From: Trueperaceae bacterium
GTDB taxonomy: Bacteria > Deinococcota > Deinococci > Deinococcales > Trueperaceae
Reading direction: 5' to 3'
DNA length: 19,073 bases
Assembly: GCA_007130355.1 (NCBI GenBank)
Contig: SLSQ01000332.1
Coordinates: forward strand, 1-19,073
Positions 6,093-15,208 of the stretch are shown here, one piece after another. The stretch's first letter is position 1; each line of letters starts with the position of its first letter. A program made the translations under genes and the position numbers. Under the pieces are notes generated by a model. It was given only the letters and a program-made list of their open reading frames with translations, was not told the DNA's origin and searched no databases.

Positions 6093-8174
6093 ATGAGCAT
6101 GCAACCGATCACAGCATCCCGACGCAGGTTCGGAAGATGGACGTGGGTCGTCGCGGCGCTCCTCGTCGCGTCGAGCTGGGCTCTGGGCCAGGAGTCGACG
6201 GAGGTTCCCGACAGTGAATGGGAGCTTCGGGTCTGCGCTCAGCCGAACGCCTATCCGATGTCGAGCCGGGATCGACCCGGTTTCGACAACCGAATCGCAG
6301 AGATCATCGCCGATGAGCTCGGTGCCGAACTGACGGTGCACTGGACGCCGTTCGGGGATGAGCAGATGCTCCGCACGCTCCACCGCGGCGAGTGCGACAT
6401 GGTCGTCGGCATCGGCGAGAGCGTGTCCGGCGTCGTGAGCACCGTTCCGTACCTTCGGGCACCGTACGTGTTCATCTCACGCGTCGACTCCGGCGTCGAA
6501 ATCGATTCCCTCGACGATCCGGAACTTGCGGAGCTCGAGGTAGGCACGTACCAGACCGGCCTTCCGAGCCTCGCGCTTCGTGGACGTGGACTCGAAGGCA
6601 TCCTTCGCGAGTACGCTCCGCTGCCGGGACCGAGCGGTCCTGACCGCGATACGGCGATCCTCGACGCGGTGCAGGAGGGCGAGGTCGACCTGGGCATCGT
6701 CTACGGACCCGCGGCGGCCGTACGGGTTCAGGAATACCCGGATCTCTTCCGCGTAGTGCCTGTGTCGCCCGAGACGGACTTGAGCGACGAAATCATCCAG
6801 CTCTTTCGGATCAGGACCATCGGCGTCCGTCCGCACGACGTCGTGTTCCGGGAGCGCGTCAACGACGCGATGGCCGCGCGTTGGGACGAGATCGAGGCCG
6901 CGATCGAGTCGTACGGCGTCCTCGGCCTGAGCGTGCGACGCCCACCTTCCCAGCCGCGGCTCGACGAAGCCACGGTGAGGATCGGCCTGATCATTCCTGC
7001 AGCGACCCGCGAAGCGCTGCCGAATCGGACGATCGGCGAGGCGGCCCGGTTCGGCGCGTCGCTCGGAGACAACTACGTCGCTCGCCGCTCCGATCGCACC
7101 GAGGCTCCGTTCGACGTGCTGATCGCGAGTGCGCCGGACGATGCGTCCGCCGTGCGCGCCGCGGAACGGATGATCGCGACCGAACGCGTGACCGCGATCG
7201 CCGGTGGGTTCAACCCGACACAAGCGGAGGAGCTGGGACGGATCGCCCAGGAGCGCGACGTGGTGTTCTTCAACATCGGCGCGACCTCGGACGGGCTTCG
7301 GGACGCGACCTGCGCCCCGACGACGTTCCACGTCCAGGCGAGCGGCGCGATGTACCTGGACGGGATCTTGGACTGGTACGCACAGGACGGCGCGGAACGC
7401 TACTACCTGGTGGTCGACGAGGGACTGCACGGACCGGAACTCGAGGCGCACTTCCGCCACCGAGTCGAGGCGTACCCGAACGGAGCCGAAGTCGCCGGGG
7501 TGTCGGTGACGACCCGGAGCCAGTTCATGTTCCTCAACGAGATCGAGGAAGCGAGTGCTTCGGACGCGGACGTGGTCGTGCTCGCGCTGGCGGCCGAAGA
7601 CGAGGACCAGTTCCTGGCGCAGTTCGACGGCCGAGGTATCGACGCGGTCGTGACCTCCGTTCCCGACCTGCGGACGCAGGACCGAACGTTCCTGTTCCGG
7701 TTCCTGCAGTCGGCTCCGGTCGCGTCCGGACATGCGCGCCCTGTACTGTGGGACACGACGTCGAGCATGCACGGAGCGGACGACATCAACGAGCGCTACG
7801 TGTCGCGGACCGGCGAGCCGATGGAGGCGACCTCCTGGAGCGCGTACGCGGCGGTACGCATCCTGTTCGCGGCTGCGGCCGCAGGGGCCGCGGACGACAC
7901 CGCGACCCTGACCGAGTGGCTCGCCTCCGACGAGACGGCGTTCGACCTGGGCAAGGGATCTGGCGTCTCGTTCCGCTCGTGGGACCACCAGTTGCGCCAG
8001 CCGCTGACGATGATCCAGATCGATCCCGAGGCGGAGTGGGGTTCGCGCGTCTCGCGTCGGATGGAGTTCGCAGCCGTCGTCGGCGTCGTCCCCACGAGCT
8101 TCGACGAGGACGTAGCCGTGGAATCGCTCGATCGGCTCGGTCGCGAGTCGGGCGAAGGGCGGTGCGCTCCCTGA
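6093..8174 (+). CDS. XoxJ/MxaJ-like binding domain fused to a PQQ-linked type-1 ABC binding domain
   Basis: A 693-aa exported protein with a signal peptide (about 10-32). Residues 45-280 form an SBP_bac_3-like type-2 binding domain of the XoxJ/MxaJ kind: LRVCAQPNAYPMSSR (46-60), GFDNRIAEIIADELGA (63-78), GECDMVVGI (99-107) and YVFISR (125-130). XoxJ/MxaJ is an accessory of methanol dehydrogenase, thought to help activate it. Residues 295-660 are a Peripla_BP_6-like type-1 domain, starting VRIGLIIP (295-302) and ending with SFRSWDHQLRQPL (626-638), which resembles the conserved end of the binding proteins of PQQ-alcohol-dehydrogenase ABC systems (PedB-type). These are normally separate genes. 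The frame is continuous across the join at about 281-294 (PPSQPRLDE linker). The type-1 half probably serves the ABC pair at 310-2144. Confidence 0.85.
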   Translation: MSMQPITASRRRFGRWTWVVAALLVASSWALGQESTEVPDSEWELRVCAQPNAYPMSSRDRPGFDNRIAEIIADELGAELTVHWTPFGDEQMLRTLHRGECDMVVGIGESVSGVVSTVPYLRAPYVFISRVDSGVEIDSLDDPELAELEVGTYQTGLPSLALRGRGLEGILREYAPLPGPSGPDRDTAILDAVQEGEVDLGIVYGPAAAVRVQEYPDLFRVVPVSPETDLSDEIIQLFRIRTIGVRPHDVVFRERVNDAMAARWDEIEAAIESYGVLGLSVRRPPSQPRLDEATVRIGLIIPAATREALPNRTIGEAARFGASLGDNYVARRSDRTEAPFDVLIASAPDDASAVRAAERMIATERVTAIAGGFNPTQAEELGRIAQERDVVFFNIGATSDGLRDATCAPTTFHVQASGAMYLDGILDWYAQDGAERYYLVVDEGLHGPELEAHFRHRVEAYPNGAEVAGVSVTTRSQFMFLNEIEEASASDADVVVLALAAEDEDQFLAQFDGRGIDAVVTSVPDLRTQDRTFLFRFLQSAPVASGHARPVLWDTTSSMHGADDINERYVSRTGEPMEATSWSAYAAVRILFAAAAAGAADDTATLTEWLASDETAFDLGKGSGVSFRSWDHQLRQPLTMIQIDPEAEWGSRVSRRMEFAAVVGVVPTSFDEDVAVESLDRLGRESGEGRCAP

Positions 8175-9910
8175 CCCCGTCGGTCACGTCGAGGGCCAGC
8201 TGTGCCCCGCGCTCCAGGCCGTCACGGTTCCGTCGCTGGCTCCGCACCGCGCTTCTCGCCGTCATCGTCGTCGGCTCTCCGGGTCAGGCTGCGAACGAAG
8301 GTTCGCTCGCAGCCGTGGACGACGCCACCGACCGAACCGTCGGCTACAGTCCCCTGGCCGAGATCGACCGCGGTTCGGTCGCGCGCCTTCGACTGGCGTG
8401 GAGTCAGGAGATCGCCTCCGCCGGAACGTTCCGCGGTGGCGTCGCCGCCGACGGCGGACGCCTCTATGTGGCCACGTCGGGCGTCGCGATGGCGATCGAG
8501 GGAGCCACCGGCGAACGCGTCTGGACCGTGGACGTCAGCACCCAGGACGAGGAGGCGTCCGTGAGCGCTGACGACGTGGCGGGGAGCCCGTTGGTGTGGG
8601 GCGACCTGCTCCTGCTCGCGCACGCGGGCGAGGTGGTCGCCGTGCACCGGGACGATGGCTCGCCGGCGTGGCGTACGGACGTGCGCTCCGGACCGTTCGC
8701 GGAGCGGATCGGAGCCCATCCGACCTACACCGGGGAAGCGGTCGTCGTCGGAACGACGCCGGTGCATCCCGCACCCGTATCTGGACGGCTGGTCGGGCTG
8801 GATCCACGCGACGGATCGATCCGATGGAGCATGCGCACCGTCCCCGACGACCCGTCGGATCCCGCCTTCGGAAGTTGGAGTCCTCTGGAACCGACCTGGT
8901 CTCACGGCATCGGGGGCGGCGGCGTCGTGAATGCCGGTGCGTACGATCCGACGACGGGCGTCGTCGTGTTCGCCACCGGGGCGCCGTTCCCCGAAGACCG
9001 ATCGGACGAACGGCGCGCGAACTCCGGAACCGCCTCCGCGGACCTTCGCACATCCGCGTTCGTCGCCGTGGACGCGGCGACGGGCGAGCCACGATGGACG
9101 CATCAGGTCGTACCCGGCGACGAGTGGAGCTACGGGCAGATTGCGCGACCGATCGTCGGGGTGCACGCCGACGATCCCACACGCTCCGTCGTGCACGTCG
9201 CGACGACGACCGGCTGGATGCTGACGCTGGATGCGGCCGATGGAGCCGTCCTGAGGCACGATCGTCTGGCCCCCGAGTCCACGGTGCACGTCGGCTACGA
9301 CGAGGATGGGCGTCCGCTCATCGCCGAGGAGATGCGCGGACTGCACGAGCGGACCGCGGTCCGGACGTGCCCGAAGGGGGGCTGGGTCGGTCTGGCCCCC
9401 GCGGCCGTCCATCCAGAGCTAGGCCTCACGTATCGGCCGAACGAAACCGCCTGTTCCCAGTTCGGTATTCGGTCTCCCGTCGAGGGCGAAGATGCGGGAC
9501 CGGACCCGATCTGGTTGAGTTCCGCGCCCCGGAGGGCAGGCGACCACTACGAACGGTGGGGGGCGCTGACGGCGATCGATCCCCGCACCGGCGAGGTGCG
9601 CTGGGAGTTCGCGACGCCCTATCCGCACGACTCGGGCGTACTCGCCACTGGCGGGGGACTCGTGTTCTCCGCGTTCGCCGACCGGACGTTTCGAGCGTTC
9701 GATGCGGCGACGGGAGAGGTGCTCTGGCGTCAGGTACTGACAGCGCACTCGGACGCGACTCCGGCGACGTACCTCGCGGAAGGACGCCAGTACGTGGTGA
9801 TCGCAGTAGGGCACAGGACCGGCCGCTCGGCGATGCCGAGCGCCGGGCTGCCAAGCTCGGTTCCCGGGTCGATCGCGCTCTTCGCGTTCACGCTCGAACC
9901 GGCTCGCTGA
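8162..9910 (+). CDS. PQQ-dehydrogenase-like beta-propeller, predicted catalytically inactive
   Basis: 582 aa from GTG 8162, overlapping the previous gene by 13 bp. No later start would keep the signal peptide (basic RRFRRW-type region, then hydrophobic 29-43), and a GAAGGG lies just upstream although close. It aligns with the 573-aa dehydrogenase through nearly its full length: GAYDP (259-263), TVHVGYDEDGR (374-384), TYRPNE (423-428), AIDPRTGEVRWEF (471-483) and the Cys pair C403/C431. At the key places it differs: the PQQ-stacking Trp is V256, the metal positions are H202 and A274, the catalytic Asp is S323, the lanthanide Asp is G325 and the PQQ Arg is A140. It should bind neither metal nor PQQ in the usual way. 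The frame is intact, so it is a maintained pseudoenzyme, perhaps a partner subunit or chaperone of the active enzyme. Confidence 0.88.
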   Translation: MRSLTPSVTSRASCAPRSRPSRFRRWLRTALLAVIVVGSPGQAANEGSLAAVDDATDRTVGYSPLAEIDRGSVARLRLAWSQEIASAGTFRGGVAADGGRLYVATSGVAMAIEGATGERVWTVDVSTQDEEASVSADDVAGSPLVWGDLLLLAHAGEVVAVHRDDGSPAWRTDVRSGPFAERIGAHPTYTGEAVVVGTTPVHPAPVSGRLVGLDPRDGSIRWSMRTVPDDPSDPAFGSWSPLEPTWSHGIGGGGVVNAGAYDPTTGVVVFATGAPFPEDRSDERRANSGTASADLRTSAFVAVDAATGEPRWTHQVVPGDEWSYGQIARPIVGVHADDPTRSVVHVATTTGWMLTLDAADGAVLRHDRLAPESTVHVGYDEDGRPLIAEEMRGLHERTAVRTCPKGGWVGLAPAAVHPELGLTYRPNETACSQFGIRSPVEGEDAGPDPIWLSSAPRRAGDHYERWGALTAIDPRTGEVRWEFATPYPHDSGVLATGGGLVFSAFADRTFRAFDAATGEVLWRQVLTAHSDATPATYLAEGRQYVVIAVGHRTGRSAMPSAGLPSSVPGSIALFAFTLEPAR

Positions 9911-9914
9911 ACGG

Positions 9915-12900
9915 TCAACGGACGGAACGGTCGGCACGCCGTGCTGCCGTTCGGTGCGTGGCCGTCAGGTACCGGGATCCCAGGGTCGCGACGAAGAGGA
10001 AGAGCGCGAGCACGACCCAGAACGTCGGTCCAGCGCTCCATGCGATCGTCCAGGGGAGTTGCCACCAAGGCCGCGGAGGGAGCGCGTCTTCGGAAACGAA
10101 CGACGTGAGATCGGAGAGCCGTGGGGTCGCGTCTCCGAGCGGCGCGCTGGTGAGCGTCAGGGGAACGGGCGGCGGATGACGGAGCGTTCGCTCGACGGGG
10201 GAGAGCCACGAAGCGGCTGCGTCCTGGGCCGTGCGCACGCGGAGCGCCACGTCGCGCGGGTCGCCCGGGAGGTGCAGCGTCGTCTCGTACCGACCCGTCG
10301 ACGCTTCGTGGAGGCGGCGCGTGGCGAGCACCGTGTCACCGTCATCCGCGAGTGCGTCGACGACCAGGTGCAGCCCGGCGACACGTTCTGCGTCCGTGTC
10401 GCGCACCTGCGCGACGACGCTCAACGCTGCGCCGTCCGCGGACGCGTCCACGAAAATGCCAGCGCGCCGCACGGTTCCGGACGTCCAACGGATCGTCTGA
10501 GGCCAAAGCGCCGTCATCTCCTCCGAAACGGCCCACTCGCTCGCCCACGGTCCGATCGGTTGGGAGGCGAACCCGACCACCCGTCCGAGTCCGAAACGCC
10601 ACGACGCCAGGATGGGGACGTCGCCGCCGTCGCCGGCGAGATGGACGCTCGCTTCGTCCTTCGCCGTCGTGCGAACGTAGCCGCCGAGCGAGGGCGGATC
10701 GCCCGCGACGCTTCGAGCGAATGCTGGAAGCGGCGAGGACCACCGCGTCGCGAGCGGCGTACGTTCGATCGGGTCGGTGGATAGGTTCATCGTTTCCTGC
10801 GCCAGGATGCCCGGAAGCGCCTGGAAGTCCCGCGTCATGTGGAACTGCCCACCTCCGAGGTTGGCGAGGTGCATGAGCTGGGACTGGTCCGCACCGTCGC
10901 CGATCCCGATGAAACTGGTGGTCGCGCCCATGGCGCGCAACTCTCCGAGGACCGTCTCGAAGTCCCCCGGCTGCGACAATCCGTCGGTGAAGACGATGAC
11001 GTGCTTCGTCGTCGCATCGTCCCCTTCGAGCATGTCGCGGGCATGCACCAAGGCGGGATGAATGGCCGTGCCGCCACCGGCCTGCAGCGATGCGACGGCG
11101 GCTTCGAGCGGGACGGGATCGGCCAGCGACCTAAGGTCGGCGATCGTCTCCGCTTCGGCATCGAAGGCGACGATTCCGACGCGGCTCGCGGGATCCAGGA
11201 GCTCGAACGCGCTCACGGTCGCTTCCTTGGCGATGTCCAGTCGGGTGACCGGACCGACGAGGGCCTGCATGCTGCCCGAGCGATCCAGGACGAATACGAG
11301 GGTGGCTTCGGGAAGTTCTTCGGGAATGCGTGCCGACAGAGGAGAGAGCTCTTCGAGCTCGGTACGGAAGTACCCGCCTGCGCCGAACGCGTTCTCGCCG
11401 CCCGCGACGATCAGTCCTCCGCCGCGCGTTCGGACCCATTCCGAAAGGAGCTCCTGGTGCACGGTATGAAGGGCGATCGCCGGTACGTCGAGCAGGAGGA
11501 CCACGTCGTAGTCGGACAGGCGATCGAGATTGGGAGGCGTCCTACGGGGCAGGTCGACGTCGACGTCGAGGTTCTGGATGCGAAGGCGCTCTGCGAACAC
11601 AGCTGCAGCGTCGGTGTGATCGGAGAGGATCAGGAGACGCGTCGGCTCGTCCACGTGCACGGTGGTACGTGCGCTCGACACGACCGCGTCGTCGGTCGCG
11701 TCTCGAACATCGATGCGGAACGCATGCGGCCCTGCCTCGTCGGGAAGGTTCGTGGCGACGGTCGCGAGCCGAGGTCCGGCGTCCCACGTGGTCGACGTAG
11801 GGTCCTGTTCGTTCCATGCGACGGAGATTTCGTATGCCCTGTCCGGTTCGTGGTGCGACAAGGACACGTGGACGTCCACCGTGTCGCCCGCCCTCAGGGG
11901 CCGCGGCATGTGGACGCCCGTGATCTCGGGATCGGTCGGTACGTTCGGACCGTCGCGTTCCTCGGCCGTGGTCGTCCTTCCCATGAGCACGACGTCGTGC
12001 TCGACGAGGTAGGCGTTCAGGCGGCGGAACGACTCGACTCCGAGCCGATCGGACCCCGAGTTCGGGAGCTCGACGATCTTGCGTTCCCGGTCCGGAAGGG
12101 CAGCGCTCGCCGTCGCGACCGCCTCCTCCAGGTCGCGCGCCGTCGGTCCGGTCGCGGCGGTCGCAGCGGAGTCGCCCGCGTCGCCGACGATGCGGACCGA
12201 GCGGCTGTATGCCTCGGGCAGCTCCTGGCCCTCCACGACCGCCACGCGAACGTCCCGGTCGATCAGCGTCGGACCGACGATACCGGCTGCGGCCAACGCT
12301 CCCAGTAGGGCGACCGTCGCGCTACCGAGCACGATCGCCGCGCTCTTGGGACGGTGGTGCGATCGGATCCAGGCGTCGCGGCGTAGGAACCGTTCTCGGC
12401 CGAGACCGGACCGGAGGACCTCGATCAGGAGGAGGATCGTCGCTGCGAGGGCGAGCCAGCGGCCGCTGGAGACACCGTTCGTCGCGCTTGGGCCGCCCGA
12501 CCACTCCGGAACGTCCGCAGCTACGGCCGGCACGCTGGCGGGTGGGGTACGGCCCTGGACGGCAATGGGCGTCGGCGCGGCGTCGTCGCGCGAGCGAAGA
12601 ACGTACAGGCCAGGGCGATCCGGTACGAATGCCGACGCCAGAACGCCGCTTCGCCAGGTGCCGCTTGCACCGAGCGGATCGTCGTCCGTCGGAACGAAGC
12701 CGGACGCCGCCACGACCTCGGCGCCGTCGGGGCCGAGCAGCGTCCATTCGGGAGCGAACGCTGCAGGGGGCAGCGGGCACGGTCGTCCGACCGTGCAAGG
12801 CTGCGGGTCCGTGAGATCGCGGTCCGGCGTCGCCGCATCGACGATCGCCGCGACGAACGATGGAAAGCTGGTGTGCGCGGGCCAGTCGGTGTCGGTCGGG

Positions 12901-14297
12901 GCGAAGGCGAGCACCGTCTGTACGCCCGTGTCCGCCGTCCGCGTCTGGATCAGCGGCGTGTCGCCCGAAGCGGCCAGGACGTCCGCTCCTGGGAGCACGG
13001 GACCGACGGTCGCGCGGTCGATCGTGAGCTCGGTCGGATCGAAACCCGGCGTCAACGGATGATCGCTGCGCCAGGAGGTCACGGAGGCGACCTCGAGGAC
13101 CGTAGGGTCGTCGGCGTCGGGCGCAGCCGCGAGCAGCAGGACCGACGTTCGGGGAACGTCGATGGGATCCGGTTCGGAGAGTACGACCAGGTCGTAGGCG
13201 TCGGCGTCCGGTGGCAGGTTCTCGGACCTGAACAGGACGACGCCTGGAAGCGAAAGGAAGGCGCGATCCCAGGTGGGGGAGTCCGCACCCACGATCAGGA
13301 CGCGTACCGGGTCGTGATCGCTGAGAACGACCGGGGCGTGGTCGTCCCATTCATATGCGTCCGCTCCGTCCGGTAGGCGCAGCTCCAGCACGCCGTCGCC
13401 GGGAACGTCGATCGCGAGTTCGAACTCCGTCGATCCGGAACCGTCCGGCACGACGTCCAGCGTCGCCCAGCTCAGGAACCGTTCCGTGTCGAACGGCCGA
13501 TAGTGCGCGACGATCCGTACCTCGTCCGGTTCGACGTCGCGCGTCTCGAGGTTTCCCCGGACCGTCCACGATCCTGAGGCCTCCGCGCGTCGTTCCGCGC
13601 GAACGTTCACGAGTCCGGCGTTCGGGGCATCGTCCGATCCGAACGAGGCGAGGTGGAGATCCGCGTCGGGAACGACCGAACGCACGTCGCGCACGGCGTC
13701 CGCGGCGGCCTCCGGCGCGGTGACGACGACCCATCGCGTGTTCTGCGTTGTCGCATCGCCGGCGAGGAGGCCCGCCGCGACCCGGGCGGCAGAGGCCCAA
13801 TCCGCGAGCACGGGACGGGCTTCGAGCGAGGCGAGCCTGCGTGCGAACGCTTCGTCCGGAGCGCGCCCAGCGTGGAGGGCGGCGGGGCGATCGTCGACCC
13901 GCACGACGTCGACCAGTCCTTCGGACCCGTCCGGCGGCCACGTCTCCAAGACCCGTTCGCGCGCACGTTCGAAGCGTGCGGTCGGACCGTCACGACGCAG
14001 CATCGTGTCGCTCGCGTCCAGGAGCACGACGGTCCGAACTTTCGCGTCGTCGTCGCTCCCGAGCGAAGGCCCTGCCGCGGCGAGCGCGAGGAGCGCGACG
14101 ACGAGGAGTTGCAACAGCAACGCGAGCGAGATCGGGGGCCGCGTGCGCATCTGGACGGTGCGTTGCGTAGGCGGCTCGACGCGTTTCCATACGTGCAGAC
14201 TTCCGACGTCGACCGGTCGCCTCCGGCGGAGATGGAGGAGGACGACGATCGGAAGCGCCGCCAACAGCCAGAGGAACGCAGGCGCTGCGAACGTCAC
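9915..14297 (-). CDS. Large membrane protein with two VWA domains (BatA-like plus VWA/amidotransferase-like)
   Basis: 1460 aa, GTG start at 14297 sharing GTGA with the stop of the DUF58 gene. The N-terminal half has the BatA/aerotolerance-regulator head with membrane segments at about 7-22 and 57-77, then a VWA domain with a MIDAS-like DASDT (D94, S96, T98), then beta-rich domains. Two central membrane segments (about 613-629 and 653-675) precede a second half: a GATase-like region around GGGLIVAGGENAFG (959-972), a complete VWA MIDAS DRSGSM (1005-1010) with T1077 and FTDG (1103-1106), and a final membrane segment (about 1416-1440). Separate VWA proteins (MxaC, MxaL) act with MoxR and DUF58 proteins in methanol dehydrogenase maturation. 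Here both halves are one polypeptide. The role in maturation is inferred from context. Confidence 0.85.
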   Translation of the reverse strand: MTFAAPAFLWLLAALPIVVLLHLRRRRPVDVGSLHVWKRVEPPTQRTVQMRTRPPISLALLLQLLVVALLALAAAGPSLGSDDDAKVRTVVLLDASDTMLRRDGPTARFERARERVLETWPPDGSEGLVDVVRVDDRPAALHAGRAPDEAFARRLASLEARPVLADWASAARVAAGLLAGDATTQNTRWVVVTAPEAAADAVRDVRSVVPDADLHLASFGSDDAPNAGLVNVRAERRAEASGSWTVRGNLETRDVEPDEVRIVAHYRPFDTERFLSWATLDVVPDGSGSTEFELAIDVPGDGVLELRLPDGADAYEWDDHAPVVLSDHDPVRVLIVGADSPTWDRAFLSLPGVVLFRSENLPPDADAYDLVVLSEPDPIDVPRTSVLLLAAAPDADDPTVLEVASVTSWRSDHPLTPGFDPTELTIDRATVGPVLPGADVLAASGDTPLIQTRTADTGVQTVLAFAPTDTDWPAHTSFPSFVAAIVDAATPDRDLTDPQPCTVGRPCPLPPAAFAPEWTLLGPDGAEVVAASGFVPTDDDPLGASGTWRSGVLASAFVPDRPGLYVLRSRDDAAPTPIAVQGRTPPASVPAVAADVPEWSGGPSATNGVSSGRWLALAATILLLIEVLRSGLGRERFLRRDAWIRSHHRPKSAAIVLGSATVALLGALAAAGIVGPTLIDRDVRVAVVEGQELPEAYSRSVRIVGDAGDSAATAATGPTARDLEEAVATASAALPDRERKIVELPNSGSDRLGVESFRRLNAYLVEHDVVLMGRTTTAEERDGPNVPTDPEITGVHMPRPLRAGDTVDVHVSLSHHEPDRAYEISVAWNEQDPTSTTWDAGPRLATVATNLPDEAGPHAFRIDVRDATDDAVVSSARTTVHVDEPTRLLILSDHTDAAAVFAERLRIQNLDVDVDLPRRTPPNLDRLSDYDVVLLLDVPAIALHTVHQELLSEWVRTRGGGLIVAGGENAFGAGGYFRTELEELSPLSARIPEELPEATLVFVLDRSGSMQALVGPVTRLDIAKEATVSAFELLDPASRVGIVAFDAEAETIADLRSLADPVPLEAAVASLQAGGGTAIHPALVHARDMLEGDDATTKHVIVFTDGLSQPGDFETVLGELRAMGATTSFIGIGDGADQSQLMHLANLGGGQFHMTRDFQALPGILAQETMNLSTDPIERTPLATRWSSPLPAFARSVAGDPPSLGGYVRTTAKDEASVHLAGDGGDVPILASWRFGLGRVVGFASQPIGPWASEWAVSEEMTALWPQTIRWTSGTVRRAGIFVDASADGAALSVVAQVRDTDAERVAGLHLVVDALADDGDTVLATRRLHEASTGRYETTLHLPGDPRDVALRVRTAQDAAASWLSPVERTLRHPPPVPLTLTSAPLGDATPRLSDLTSFVSEDALPPRPWWQLPWTIAWSAGPTFWVVLALFLFVATLGSRYLTATHRTAARRADRSVR

Positions 14298-15208
14298 GTG
14301 ATCAACCCCGCCCTTCGCCAGGCACGGAAGAGCGTCTCGTCCAACGGTTGGTCGCTCACGTGCGTGGACCAGCGACCCCCGGCACGCGTCACGAGTTCGG
14401 CCAGTTCCGACTGCCAGGACCGGAGTTCACGCCCGTACCGCTCCAGGTCGCTCGCATCCAGGGTCACGTCCATGCTGTCGCCCGACTCGGCATCGATGAG
14501 GCGCAGGCCTCCGGAGCCGATCGCGCTGGGATCGACCTCTTCGGGAGCGAGGACCTGCACGGCGACGACGTCCTGACGTGCCGCACTCCAGCGGCTCAGC
14601 GCGGCCTCGACGCCGTCGAGCATCCAGTCGCTGACCACGAGGAGCAGGTCGCTCGGTGCCGTCGCCTGCGCGGACGCTCGGGCGACGGCGTCGAGGCTCG
14701 CGTCGCCGCTCGGTCGGGCTTCCGACAGCCAGCGGAAGAGGCGTGGGAGGCCCGTCGGATTCCGGAGGCGTGGATGCCATGCGATCGATCCATCGCGGAA
14801 GGCGCCGACCCGTACCTGATCCCCGCCGAAGACGCCGACCGCGGCGGCGCAGGCCGCGAGGACCCGCGCGCGTTGGAACTTGCTCGCGTCCACCGACGTC
14901 ATCGAGGCGGTGGCGTCGAGCAGGACGTTGATTCGGAGTTGCTGATCGACGTGGAACTGCCGGATCACCGCCCGGCCGTGGCGCGCGAAGACGTGGCGAT
15001 CGACGTACCGGACGTCGTCGCCCGGTTGATAGTCGCGGTAGTCGGCGAACTCGACGCCGGGGCCGATCGTGCGAGACCGACGATCCCCTACGCCGGCCGC
15101 GGCCACGGCGGAGCGGACCAGGAACTTCGATCCTTTGAGGCGTTCGAGAACGAGGGGGTCGACCAGGTGCGCCACGAGGTCAAGCAGCTGCGCTACGGAG
15201 CGCCGCAT
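14294..15208 (-). CDS. DUF58 protein (MxaS-like)
   Basis: 304 aa from ATG 15208, overlapping the MoxR stop by 29 bp; GTG 15175, just after that stop, is an alternative giving 293 aa. The DUF58 core is clear: GVEFADYRDYQPGDD (51-65) followed by VRYVD and VFAR, with Arg at position 71 where many members have Trp in 'IDWK'. A VWA-like fold with DATAS (D98, T100, S102) follows, then VVSDWML (191-197). No membrane segment is evident. DUF58 proteins pair with MoxR ATPases; in mxa clusters this is MxaS, needed for active methanol dehydrogenase. It is coupled by overlap to genes on both sides (GTGA with the VWA gene). Confidence 0.88.
   Translation of the reverse strand: MRRSVAQLLDLVAHLVDPLVLERLKGSKFLVRSAVAAAGVGDRRSRTIGPGVEFADYRDYQPGDDVRYVDRHVFARHGRAVIRQFHVDQQLRINVLLDATASMTSVDASKFQRARVLAACAAAVGVFGGDQVRVGAFRDGSIAWHPRLRNPTGLPRLFRWLSEARPSGDASLDAVARASAQATAPSDLLLVVSDWMLDGVEAALSRWSAARQDVVAVQVLAPEEVDPSAIGSGGLRLIDAESGDSMDVTLDASDLERYGRELRSWQSELAELVTRAGGRWSTHVSDQPLDETLFRAWRRAGLIT

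Noticed and set aside
6881..8161. Upstream extension of the second propeller frame
   Set aside because: It overlaps the XoxJ-like fusion and translates to Arg-rich nonsense; GTG 8162 gives a proper signal peptide.
10839..12308. A 489-codon open frame on the plus strand inside the VWA gene
   Set aside because: The protein is low in hydrophobic order with no family motif; the opposite strand carries a clear VWA MIDAS and membrane segments.
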